Source of the DNA: Lomentospora prolificans
Taxonomy: Eukaryota > Ascomycota > Sordariomycetes > Microascales > Microascaceae
Direction: 5' to 3'
Assembly: GCA_029532625.1 (NCBI GenBank)
Contig: JARFXM010000011.1
Span: forward strand, 2,108,001-2,172,000
Length of the DNA: 64,000 nucleotides
The translations under genes were made by a program, and so were the position numbers. The first letter of the stretch is position 1. The number at the start of each line of letters is the position of its first letter. Positions 12,692-23,208 of this stretch are shown here, one piece after another. The notes under the pieces are model-generated. The model was not told where the DNA came from, did not search any database, and saw only the letters and a list, made by a program, of their open reading frames with translations.

Positions 12692-13898
12692 TCATGCCGA
12701 CTTGCCGTTGGGCTTGAGCTCAGTGCCAAAGACGGTGTCCCAGAACTTGCTGGTAACCCCAAAGCCGAGCTCGTAGTCGAGGAAGTGGTGCTCAAGGTGA
12801 TACTTCTTAAGCGCCTTGTACCATAGGGGAAGGTTTTGGTGATGTAGGAAGTAGTGCGTCATGTCGTAGCAGACATAGCCGAATATACCACCACAGTAGA
12901 CGGTGGTCGCTACGTGCCATGAGTAAAAGAATAGGGCATGAGCAAGATACCAGAAGGGTGTGGCTAGGACAATGAAAAGCGTGGGCGGCATGACGAGACG
13001 GTACTTGTCCATGGGTAGGTAGTGATGGATGCCATGGAGCAAGAAGTGCAGGGTGATGAAGACCCTGTTATCCGGGAGATATCTAGGACACTAGTGAGCA
13101 GGAAGCACTGTAGAACCGGACAGGGATATTTGATGGGACATACTCATCGAGATGGAAGAGGAAGCGGTGCAGGCAGTACTCAATGAAAGACCAAAGGAAG
13201 AATCCAAAGAGCCAATACGCAGCAAAGGACCCATAATTAGTGAAGCCCTGGACGGCTAGATAACTCCCATAGGCGACCATAGGTAGCCACAACGTCGGTA
13301 CAACCCACCAAGGAGTCTTGCTCAGAGGCTCTAGGAAATTTCCAAACAAAGGCGCCGACTCTCCACCCTTGTAGTGACGCGGGCGGTGAACCTGGTCGAG
13401 ATAAAACTCCTTGCTGAAGCCGCCGAACCAGATTTGGGGGAAGAGTGGCCGGCCCAGGTCGAGGAACTTGTGCTTTTTGTAGTCGCTCGAAAAGTCGGTC
13501 TCCTTGCTGAGATCTTCTTCGCAAGACATGCCGGTACGAGGGTGGACTGCCCGGCCGTGCTCATCAACGGGAGTTTCTTCAGATGCGATACCGTTGGCCA
13601 GCTTAGCCGAACCGTTTGCGCTTCCATTGGAAGCCTTGGCGGAGACAAGGAAGCCAACAAGGCACTCATCGAGGATATCATATGCGGTCTCGCTGTGGGT
13701 GTGTGAGACCTCATCCTTGAGGATGTCCTCGATGTCCTTTCCGCCGTAGTCGTAGATAAGATCGGCACCGCCAGGATGGTCCTCCGCGAAATCAGTAATG
13801 TCATAAACTTTTGTCCCAATTGTCACGTAGCACGACTTGGCCGTGCTGTGCGCCTCGACCTCGGCGCGGGTGAAGGTGGGAAGCGTCCTGGAAGGCAT
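12692..13898 (-). CDS. SCS7: Fatty acid 2-hydroxylase, cytochrome b5 fusion (ceramide alpha-hydroxylase)
   Basis: ER membrane enzyme that adds the 2-hydroxyl to the very-long-chain fatty acid of ceramides. Two exons (13144-13898 and 12692-13082; 61 bp intron) give 381 residues, the usual size. The N-terminal cytochrome b5 domain carries the heme-ligand motif HPGG (41-44), with the second ligand likely H66 or H68. The C-terminal fatty-acid hydroxylase domain has the diiron histidine clusters HRFLFH (244-249), HGIHH (268-272), HYFLHH (328-333) and HLEHH (347-351). Hydrophobic segments lie around 197-245 and 282-320. The intron falls just after the first histidine box, and splicing restores DEYLPDNRVF. 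The ATG at 13898 is preferred because the longer upstream frame is not supported by the family. Confidence 0.95.
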
Positions 13899-14960
13899 TA
13901 TAGGTAACGGCGATAATAGGGCCAACAGTAGATAAGAAAAGAAAACGATCCGATCCAGAAACGGGGCAGAGATCGGTGGACGGGAGACTGGAGAGGGGAC
14001 GTCGAGATATAGCCACAAGGTAACTGGCTCACCAAGTCGGAAGTCTCGGGCGGCGGGAAGAAAGTTGAGACGAGGTACTCGCAAATAGGCACAGGGCGCA
14101 CAATTTCAGGTTTCGACAACCGGGGACAAGAGCATGGCCGGGCCCTCAAATGACGGGAACGGAGGCGGGTAGGTAAAGGGAGAGTTCGTCTTAACAATGT
14201 ACTGGTGAAGCAAGGGAAGAAGGTTCGGACCCCGAGGCAGGAGACAAAAAATCTACCAGCCAGGGTGGAAAACGAGAACACGGAAAGAGTGGAACGCGCG
14301 GCGAATTAATCTTCCAAGATCGCCCGTGTTGCTGGGATCAATTAAATTGACCTGGGCAGGGACTAATAACGCTGAAGACTAAATCATGACAGGGATCAAC
14401 TTGGAGGGGCGGGCCTCTGGGAAAATTTGGAACGGCGCCTTTGATTGCCAGCAACGGCTCGCCAGTGGCCCCCGCTAGCCCACGGTGATGCAGTGTGGTG
14501 CAGGATGCTACCGTGTGGTGCTATACCCGCACCCTGCACGTGATTTGTGGCGTGTTCAGGGGCATACCGGAGCGACCTGAGCCGATAGGCGGGAACCCGC
14601 TATGTTTCTCGTTTCCAACTTCGGGAAAGGGACTTGTGGAGGCATTGACACTGTAACTTTGATTACCCAGCAAAAGGAGCTGTAACTGAGCGACAGAGAC
14701 ATGGATTGATTCTATCGATCAAGACCCGGGTTCTCCCCGGGGCCTTCCCGCCATATCACGAGGTACTCACAACCCTCGAGACGGGGCGGTTCGGAAAACG
14801 TCTTAGTCAAATTTTCGTCCATCTCAAGCTGCTTCTCCAGATGGTTGTGGCAGATATAGCAGTCGCGGGGAGAGGTCGCTGGAATCAATTGCAAGCCAGA
14901 GAGACACTGTTTGACCTCCACCCTTAGGAGAGGAAATAATCGCCCTAGCACTTTCTCCTT
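13899..14960. other. Intergenic region upstream of SCS7
   Basis: Presumed promoter and 5' UTR of the hydroxylase. No frame with family resemblance was seen. Short repeats of TGTGGTG and related words occur around 14490-14525. Confidence 0.5.
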
Positions 14961-15695
14961 CTATACTACGGCTACGTTGTTGATTCGGAAAAAGGTCGCG
15001 TCCTTGTAGCAGATATCGGCAAGTGCCTTCTTGAGCCCGTCCACGGACCTGGTGGCGGTGTCAGAGCCATCCTTAATTTCTATCGGGCAACTTCACCTAT
15101 CTACTAACTTCTCATGAAACTCCCAAACACCCCACTTACGGTTGGTAAACCATGTCCGAGGCAAAGGTAGTCCAGGGCCGAAAAGCTTGATCTCCATGGG
15201 TGCCTCCATATGACCGGTGCTCACCGTGGCCCATAGTTGTTCTAGTGCGGGCATACGGGTAACGGCATCGACTGGGGAAGAAAGTAAGGGTACGAACAGG
15301 GGCGTCATCGCGAATGTTCACGTAGGTAACAGAGGGGTGGTCATCGTTTTCCTTATCCCAAGCGAGCTTAGGAAGGGCATCGGGCAAGTCAGAGCTATCT
15401 GAGTCAACGCTAGGAAGGGAGAGATCCATGTACGACTGATCGTCTGAGTCTGAGTCGAGATCCGCTTCGGAGAGGTCGCCGGCGAAGTACCTCGTCGGTC
15501 CATCCCGCCAAGTTCAAGCTTGACCGACCTGAGGGGCAGGCTGAATGCGTAGCCTTGAGGGACAGTGGACGTGTCATGGGAGAGCGCACAGTAATTCAAC
15601 TTGAAGCACCGCAGCGTGGAGAGCGAGGGAAGATGCCGTACAACAAGGGAAACGGCATCACTACGGACCTTCTCTAATCCAGAGCGTGTAGACAT
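14961..15695 (-). pseudogene. Broken gene, unrecognised family
   Basis: Four adjacent minus-strand segments read like one protein but do not stay in one frame. An ATG at 15695 opens MSTRSGLEKV and runs with leucine-rich character to about 15490. The sense then continues in another frame (GDLSEADLDSDS to DDAPVRTL, about 15480-15255). It shifts again near a T/C run at about 15250 (VDAVTRMPALEQLWATV to WEFHEKLV). An in-frame TGA at 15093-15095 separates this from a natural-looking tail (CPIEIKDGSDTATRS to FFRINNVAVV, stop 14961). The gaps between segments are too short for introns. The layout recalls fungal F-box/leucine-rich proteins, but I cannot name the family. Two frameshifts plus a stop point to a decayed gene; sequencing error at the homopolymer is the alternative for one of them. 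Confidence 0.5.
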
Positions 15696-17641
15696 TTTTG
15701 ATGGGTGACGGGGGCCAGCCAGGCTTCAGAGGAGAGGCAGGGTCTGGGGAGGAATTATTTCCATTTACATGTAACCCGCTACGGTACGTAGACCACCAGC
15801 ACGGTTCTATGATAGCAAGGAGCCCAGATTTGGCAGGACTAACCTGAGCCTGGTTACCTATAAAAAAAGAGAAAAGAAAAAAAGAGACCGCCGATAGCCT
15901 GTTCACCAACTGCCTCCTACTCTTACATATTGTAATGTAAGATCTAGGTGGCCTCCTGACCTCTAAAGTCAATACGATCGTCTAACCTAGTCCCTGGGAG
16001 GTTTGGTATCTGGCAAGGGGAAGTTGTTGCGTTGGCTCTGTGGAAAGACAAAAAATCGCCAAGAATAGCCATACTGAATCCCATGGCCATCAGCTGCTGA
16101 CCCGAGACTATTAGCCCATCTCGGGTTCGAAGAAGCAATGCGAAGAACAATATAGTCACTGACTGTTTCCCTCCAGCAATCCTACCTGCAATTAAAGATT
16201 TCCCTTGTTGACAGTCTGGCAGTCTGACCGTGGAAATTACTCGTATCGGAATGGATGGTTCCCACACAGTTTGCAGGCGCACCCATCTCCGAGGCTTCCT
16301 GGCGGGGAGATTAACATTAGGCAACAGAATAAAAAGAAAGGGAGATGGCGAATCTACTCCCCGGCCGCCTTCATTGTTCATTGTCTCACCCACAACTAGG
16401 CTTGCGCCGGTCGACTGGCCTCGGCGAGACCTTAGAAGAGGTCAGAAAGGGCATGCGAGTGTCCCCTCCCCTCATTGATATTTCCAGCCCTCTCTGCATG
16501 CCAATTATGCCCTCTGGGTGGTGATGCACGGCCAGCTCGAAAAAACCAGGAAAGTGCGCCAACTCCGTTTTGGTCAAGCGCCGGTGATGACCGAGTGCGG
16601 TTGCAAGACTGGCCCTGGCGCCAAGACCTGATCGTTGTAGAGCAGCATATTGATCGCCTAGCTGCTTTCACGATCGCATCTACTGTTCAAGGTGTTTTCG
16701 CAGTGCGTGAAGACGCGGCCAGAGGACGACGCAAGTTCCTCCCAGCACATGCACATGCGAGACGGGGCACCATTCTTCGCCGGTCTGGCTAATCAGACAT
16801 AAGCAGCCAGGGTCGTTGCGGCCGAGCGTAGGTCAGTTTTATCCGCAGGTCAGGTCATATCCGTTAAAGCTAGCATCCAAAGCACACGATCCTTCCAGAC
16901 CCAAGCTCCCAGCCTCAATCCAAACCCAGCCATGGCTCCCGCAGGCGAGCGTCACTCCCAATAAAAGCACAGCTGGCATTCCCCCCCTTCCTGAACCGTG
17001 GTGCGGTGTGCTGCAGAGCTTAATTCGACATCAGCCCCTGGTGCCATCCGGAATTCGGCACAGCTATCGAGCTTAGCTTGGCAGAAGGAGGGGCAACTTC
17101 GATAGCAGGCGATCCCTGCGGTCGATAACCCCGCGTCGTCATCACGTTGCTGGCTTTACACGTATAATATGGATGTGATTGTGGTAGTGCTTTGCAAATG
17201 CTGGATTACCTTGGCCTATTGGGCTGACATAAATTGACCAATTCTCTCTAAAAAGTCCTCCGTCCTTCTTTTGTCCCGAGTCTGGAGGCCTTGCATCATC
17301 TTCTCCGCTTTTCCTGTCTCACACCATTCACTTCATCACTTGATTTGCCCCTAGCGTTGTAATCGCAAGCCACAACTTCCTTCATCTACCTCTATTCCTA
17401 GAAGCATTGCAATCCGATTATCTTGAACCGCTGGCGGCCTGCGATTCATCCGCGCAACTTCTTAGTCTTGCTTGCGCCTTCCCCTTGCGGCGCAGCCTTC
17501 TTATTAACGGATTGTCACAGTCCTCGCTTGGACCTCAGCGAACGTGAGGCTTCTCCTCAACGCCAACATATTTTGAAGCGAAGCACCAGAAGTCAAAGCG
17601 CCGAAACCCCGACTCTAATTCCTTCCCATTTCTTGATAACC
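15696..17641. other. Intergenic region upstream of het-c
   Basis: No gene is supported. The 17260-17641 part is pyrimidine-rich on the plus strand, as in many fungal promoters and leaders, and leads directly into the het-c ATG. A run of seven C residues lies near 16981. Confidence 0.5.
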
Positions 17642-20409
17642 ATGGGCCTTTTCGCCCTCAATCATGGAGGCGCATGGCTCCTCGCGCTTTGCTTCATTCT
17701 ACTCGTGCTACCCTCTCCTGTAGCAGCATTTGGTGCTGGCAATATCCCCTCAATCGCCCAGGTTCGTCGCTCTCAGCCGGCACGCTCTGGTCTCATAGCT
17801 AACACATCTGTCTGCAGGTTGAAGGACACAATTGGCGCCATGGTGGTTAGTTTCACCATACCCTGGACAATTACTGCATGAGAGCCGTGAGCTTACAGAG
17901 GCGCAATAGATATTGAGGACATGCTTGCGACGTTAGCATTTATAAAAGGAAAGAAATGGTCTAGTTTGGCCATCAAGCGAGTGTATTTCGGTAACTGGCT
18001 CCGGGACTACTCGCAAGCGATCGACGTTGGAAGCTTGAAAGGGCCAGTCAACGCCGAAACCATTCGCGTCCTAGTATGTCTATCGCCGACGCACAGCTAC
18101 TACAGCCGAGTCCCTAACAATGCGAATTAGGTTTGGGTCCTCTCATTCATGGCCTTCGGATATGCTACCGAGGAATTCGAAGTCACGGCCGATCGACTTG
18201 GAGTATACCGTGCCGAGGAACACATCGACAATCCTCTGGGCTACGCCGAGGGCTTCGATGCGAGAAAGTTTGACTCCAGGTTACGCGGGCCGGTGCGACC
18301 TATTGAAACCGAAATTGACATGAGGACCGGGATGAAGAACTATATAGCAAACGAAAACGGAGATTGGCCCACAAGCGCGGGATACCTTCGCTTCAGCATT
18401 GGACGATGCATTCACTACGGCCGTCTCTACACGTGCGGTTCAAAGTCTGGAAGGGACGAAGACCTTTGCGAAGCCTTGAGATGCCTGGGTCAGGCCCTTC
18501 ACTGCTTGGAGGACTGGGGCGCCCACACCAACTACTGCGAGCTTGCCCTGATCGATATGGGTCACCACGAGGTCTTCCCCCACTGTGGACGGGACACTCA
18601 GATCAATATGAGGGGGAAAAGGATCTACCCTCTTGTTACCGGTACTTTTGGAGGTGTTGACTTTTTGCACTCCGTTATTGGGTAGGTGTCGTATGCAATC
18701 CCTTCAGTTTCGAACCCTGCTAACACTGGATCTGTAGTGCGGCGTCTGATTCATTTACCCAATCTGAGGTTGATGAAGTTGATATTGCATTGAAGAACGC
18801 CGAAGGTGGAGCGTCTGGGTCAGGTTCGCGGGGATTTGGCGGTTCCTCTGGGGGGTCGGACTTTATCTCTCTTGTCGCCAATCTACCCGGTGTCGGAGGG
18901 GGATTCGCTGCCCAAGCTAGGGACCTAAAGGCTGCATCTGATGCCCAGGAGCGGGAGAATTCCCGATATGCATCCATGGAGCGCAGCCGTGATAATCCAA
19001 ACCCCGTTCCCGGAATGAGCCCAAACATCGATCCTGTCAAGATCTCCCAGAAGATTTACCCTATTCTGGAGTTCCGCGACAAGATTGTGAAGGCCATTAA
19101 CGCCGGCATCTCCAAGATCCCGGGCTTGGAGAAGCTCTTGGATCATATTTCGGAAACTCTTACCGCTTTCATCTTGGGTCTTCTCGCCCCCTTCATCCGC
19201 CCCATCATTCAACAGGGCTCCAAGATTCTAAAAGACGGTTCTGAAAACGTCATCAGCGCCAGCGCCAAATCCCAGCTCGAGCCCTGGACCAACCCTCGCT
19301 GCAGTGATCCCACACACTCGATGCTTTCCAAAGATCACTTCACAAACATCCTCAACTCATGCGGCGGTATGGTTGCCGTGACTATTGTCCAATATGCTGT
19401 CCCGTAAGTGTCATCTGCAACTTGTCTATCCTATAGTACACTAACCCGCTTTTGCGGCAGCCGCATTCTCTTCGCCTGGGAGAATCCCAACGTACCCGTG
19501 AACGAGGTCATCAACGATATCCTTCAAGCTTTCCACCACCCTGCCCTCCGGGACGAGCGCATAGAGATCCAGCGCGATATGTACGCGACGGTGCGCAAGT
19601 GGTTCAATGAACACCCCAGACGCCACGAGATCCCCCGTCTCCTCAACTCCGAAAACGTCAAGAATGGCAAGAACCACCTCCTCCACGGGCAGCAGAAGAC
19701 GGGTAGCAGGAGCGGCGGCCACTCCTGTATGGACGGCGGTCACGGCAAGGTCGCCGGAGGCCTGTGGGGCCAAGTTCGAACAAGGGATTTCCGCGAAGAT
19801 GCGGAGCCCGAGGGTGGCGCGATATTGTCTCCCGGCTTACCCCCCTCGAAGACGAGCTATGGGTATGTTGGTGAAGGCTTGTCATCGTCCTATTATTCTG
19901 GCCATAGCCCGCGACCTTCTCCTGGCCCTTCTTCTCGGCCAGGCTCCTCGTCGGCACCCGCGCAACAGTCCTATTATGGTGGGTCCGGTTCAAGTTACAA
20001 CCAGCATAGCAGGCCAGGATCGGGATATCAGCAACACGACAGGCCTGGGTCCGGTTACAAACAGTACGATAGGCCTGGTTCCGGCTACCAGCAACACGGT
20101 CCTCCCCAACACGGGTACCAGCAGGGGCCACCTGGAGGATATCCCCAGCAGCCTCAGTACGGAGGATACCAGCAAGGACCGCCACCACCAGGCCCCAGCT
20201 ATCACCAGGGGCCGCCCCCTCCTCATGGGTACCACCAAGGACCTCCCCCACCAGGTCCCTACGGCCAAGGGCCCCCGCCTCCTCATGGATACGGCCATGG
20301 TCCTCCTCCTGGCGGTCCCGGTTATGGCCACCAATATCCGCCTCATCCTCCTCAGCAGCCTCACTACCAGGGTGGTGGTGGAGGATTTCCCGGAGCGGGC
20401 TACCGCTAG
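17642..20409 (+). CDS. het-c: Het-C heterokaryon-incompatibility protein
   Basis: Fungal Het-C family. In Neurospora crassa, allelic het-c forms decide vegetative compatibility. Six exons (17642-17761, 17818-17845, 17910-18073, 18131-18681, 18738-19403, 19461-20409) close in frame to 825 residues. An N-terminal hydrophobic stretch (about 9-31) looks like a signal peptide. The conserved core follows: VEGHNWRHGDIEDML, YFGNWLRDYSQAID, LGQALHCLEDWGAHTNYCEL, then a Gly/Ser-rich linker at about residues 308-325 and an amphipathic/hydrophobic segment near 400-440. The last exon ends in a long Gly/Pro/Gln/Tyr-rich tail with exact 30-bp repeats. The Neurospora protein is also known for a glycine-rich C-terminus. 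No HET-domain gene lies beside it in this window. Confidence 0.93.
19981..20310 (+). repeat. Tandem repeats encoding the Het-C tail
   Basis: Three 30-bp units at 20011-20040, 20041-20070 and 20071-20100 encode RPGSGYQQHD, RPGSGYKQYD and RPGSGYQQHG. A degenerate fourth unit precedes them at 19981-20010. From about 20110 to 20310 a looser array encodes QGPPPP-G/H-Y type units. The array lies fully in the reading frame of the last het-c exon, so copy-number changes would keep the frame. Confidence 0.9.
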
Positions 20410-21189
20410 GGGACTGCCCTGGGAGCATTGATACTCGACTCATGCGTACGAGCAAGGGGGTGGATGGCTACGGAGTATTTACTTAGATAGTGGATCTCAC
20501 GACATACCAAACGAGTAGTATAGAGAGTCTAAAAGGTGGATGGAAAGGCAGGAAGGTGGGAATGACAAGAGGTAGAAGCTTTGCTTTCGTAATAGTCTTC
20601 TTTTGTCTTTGAAAATTCTACATGTTTATACCTTGATCTAACCCCTTTCCGATATTTGCTTGTGCTTGCCAAATCCTTCAACATGGACGCTCGATTGCGC
20701 ACAGAATAGGCTAAGCTATGAGAAACAGGAGAAGAAAGCATGTACGCTACTAGTACCAGCCCCTCATCTGCCCTTTCGATTAAGCAAAGAATAAATAAAA
20801 CAAGTAAAGACGAGCCGAATCCCTCGTCATGATTTGAGGTTCTGTATAATGTGACGAATGATGAATGCGTATGCTAATGCCCTCCTCTTCTTTCCCTTGG
20901 AAAAACGCCTTAATGCAGGATGAAAGGAAAAAAAAACTAGGATAAACCGGAATGTTCCGCGCCCCTTCGCCATGAGAGAAACAACAAGATATGCTCCCTT
21001 ACTATGAGTAAAGGCTAAGCAAAGAGTGGTAGTCCGTCCCCTGAAATCCCTGATAGCTGTCTATTACAAACCGTCGTCGAGATGAGATCCCCTCTCCAAC
21101 ATATCGACATGAAACGCATTAAAAAAAGAAGAAAGGAGAAAAAAAAAAAAAAAAAGAGATCAAAGAATCGACATGTCGATAATGGTATC
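20410..21189. other. Convergent 3' intergenic region
   Basis: This lies between the het-c stop and the phosphatase stop on the opposite strand. It should hold both 3' UTRs. It carries an A-rich tract at about 21121-21156 that includes a run of about 16 A residues. No gene is visible. Confidence 0.6.
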
Positions 21190-23208
21190 TCACGTCTTTC
21201 CACGCCTGGGATCAAGCGCCTCTGCCCTCCTCAAATCCCTCACCTCCTTCGTCCCCAAGCTGCCCAACCCGCCCTCCGATCTCCTCTCCCATCCACCAAG
21301 CCGCACGACAAGGCAAGTGGCGTTGTCGCCGTTTCTCGAGATCTCGGTAGAAAGGTTGACGACGTCCCTTGCGCCCTGGTCGGGCGTCTTGGCCTCCTTG
21401 ACGATGTCGACAATCTCCTGGTCGCTGAGGGTGCCGGAGACGCCGTCGGAGCACAGCACGAGGAAGGAGTACTGGGCGGGGGTCATATCGAGGCGGGTTA
21501 TTTCGGGCTCGGCGGAGACGCCGATGCGCTTGCTCTTAATGTCGCCGAACGCGCGGCTATTGGCGAGGCCTTGGATGCGCTGCTCGCCAAAGGAGTCGCC
21601 CGTGACCATTGAAGCGGCGGGGGCGTAGCGGCGAAGGCGGCGAGCCTCGGCCGGTGCGGTGGGGTGGTGGTCCGAGGTTACGGGGGCGGCGAGGCCAGTG
21701 CTGGTCTCGCAGAGGATGGCGCGGGTGTCTCCTACGTGGGCGACCATGAGCGTAGCGTGGGCGCTGGGGTGCCAGAAAGGAGCAGGGGTTGGCGTGGAGA
21801 GGAGAGCGACGGAAGCGGTGGAGCCGCCCTTGAAGCGCATGCGACCTCCGATATGTTGTCCAGAGGGGGTAGCATGAGGGACACCGAGGATCTCGTCGTT
21901 GTTATAAGGCGCATCGCCGGCCGTCAGATCATGCGTATCAGGCTTGCGGGCCTGCGCAGAGATAAAGTCGAGGTCGGCACGGAGGAAGGCGTATTCGAGT
22001 ACGGATTCTACAGTGATTTCGGGAATGTCGTCGTTAAGGTTAAAGTGCTCTGGTTGGAAGCGACGGAAGTAGCCGCCGACGGTGTTGCGGTAGTCTTTGA
22101 CGAGACCCGAAAGCTGGTGGATGGCAGATTTGAAGTCTCGGACTCTAGCCGGGACGGGGTCATCGCCATGGATAGCATCTCGGTGGTCCGTTTCGGTGAC
22201 GACGCCATGGGGATCCTTGGTGGGGACGTGGCCGCGCATCTCCTTCTCGACTTCTTCCGCGCTCATCATCTTTACTTGCTGGGTGGCTGAGGCAGCTTTG
22301 GAAGCCTCGTTCTTTTCTACGTTGCCAGGCGGAGTACCCGGCCTGTGTTTCTTTCCCAAGCTGCTGCGCAGACCAAGCTCGGAGGAAGCTTCCTCAATGT
22401 ACCCATGCAGCTCATCCCTCAAAAACTCGGAGCATTCGCTCCCCCCGTGTCCGTCGAAGACGGCAAAGTAAAAGATTTGCGGATCGCCAAAGGAGCTATC
22501 GGCGGGAGTGATCTCGGCCTGTTTCTGCGGGTTGCGCACCAAGCTAATAGGAGCACGCTTCGCAAAGGCCGGCATGTCAATCGTGCCCGCCTGATCCGAA
22601 TCTTCGTTGTAGGGCCGCGTACCTCTCGACGTCGCCCTGCCAAAGTGATGCTTCGCGCTGCGCAAAGGGATCCGCACCACCGTCATGTCTCTGTGGGCCA
22701 TACCAGGACCGGGAATCGAGGCGGGAGAATGGCCCGGCTTCGGCGTGTGCGGCATCGAAGCATCGCGGGGCAGCTTGTGTCCCGGGCCGGCGGCGATGCG
22801 CTTCTCCGGGTGCATCGACGAGGAGGGAAGGTGGGTGATGAAGTAGTTGTGAAACTTGCGCCGGGGCCTGGCTGCCCCGTCGGATGGGTTCGCCGGCTGG
22901 ATGGGCATCTTGTGCGTCGTCTGGTTCGTCGTCGTGCACATGCTCTGGTGCGTAGAGGGCTGATGGCGGGCGGCATCTCGGAGCACCGGGCGGTTGGGAG
23001 GGAGAAGGGGGTACGGGTCGGCCTCGGGGTCGAAGCGGTGGTCGTTGCTGTGGGAGGATTCCAGGGCCTCCCGCGCTACAGGTGAGGGGCTGGGTGAGAA
23101 TGCGCGCCGTGCTTGGAGCTGTGGTGGGAGATGCTGTTGAGGGGCGGATAGAGTTCGGCTACGTAACCGAGCATGACGCGAGAGCGTCCGCCAAGGAAGG
23201 TGCGTCAT
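21190..23208 (-). CDS. PTC6: PP2C-family protein phosphatase, mitochondrial type (Ptc6-like)
   Basis: Metal-dependent Ser/Thr phosphatase. A single uninterrupted exon codes for 672 residues from the ATG at 23208 (MTHLPWRTLS); the longer frame to 23238 starts at TTG. The first 45 or so residues are Arg/Ser/Leu-rich without acidic residues, like a mitochondrial presequence, which fits yeast Ptc6. PP2C motifs appear in order: RPYNEDSDQAG (about 205), FAVFDGHGG (about 255), GGSTASVALL, VAHVGDTRAILC, GLANSRAFGD, LVLCSDGVSGTLSDQEI and NGDNATCLVVRLGG. A charged insertion of about 130 residues separates the DGHGG motif from the central block. All metal-binding aspartates expected for the family are present. 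The assignment to Ptc6 rather than another mitochondrial PP2C rests on overall layout. Confidence 0.85.
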   Translation of the reverse strand: MTHLPWRTLSRHARLRSRTLSAPQQHLPPQLQARRAFSPSPSPVAREALESSHSNDHRFDPEADPYPLLPPNRPVLRDAARHQPSTHQSMCTTTNQTTHKMPIQPANPSDGAARPRRKFHNYFITHLPSSSMHPEKRIAAGPGHKLPRDASMPHTPKPGHSPASIPGPGMAHRDMTVVRIPLRSAKHHFGRATSRGTRPYNEDSDQAGTIDMPAFAKRAPISLVRNPQKQAEITPADSSFGDPQIFYFAVFDGHGGSECSEFLRDELHGYIEEASSELGLRSSLGKKHRPGTPPGNVEKNEASKAASATQQVKMMSAEEVEKEMRGHVPTKDPHGVVTETDHRDAIHGDDPVPARVRDFKSAIHQLSGLVKDYRNTVGGYFRRFQPEHFNLNDDIPEITVESVLEYAFLRADLDFISAQARKPDTHDLTAGDAPYNNDEILGVPHATPSGQHIGGRMRFKGGSTASVALLSTPTPAPFWHPSAHATLMVAHVGDTRAILCETSTGLAAPVTSDHHPTAPAEARRLRRYAPAASMVTGDSFGEQRIQGLANSRAFGDIKSKRIGVSAEPEITRLDMTPAQYSFLVLCSDGVSGTLSDQEIVDIVKEAKTPDQGARDVVNLSTEISRNGDNATCLVVRLGGWERRSEGGLGSLGTKEVRDLRRAEALDPRRGKT

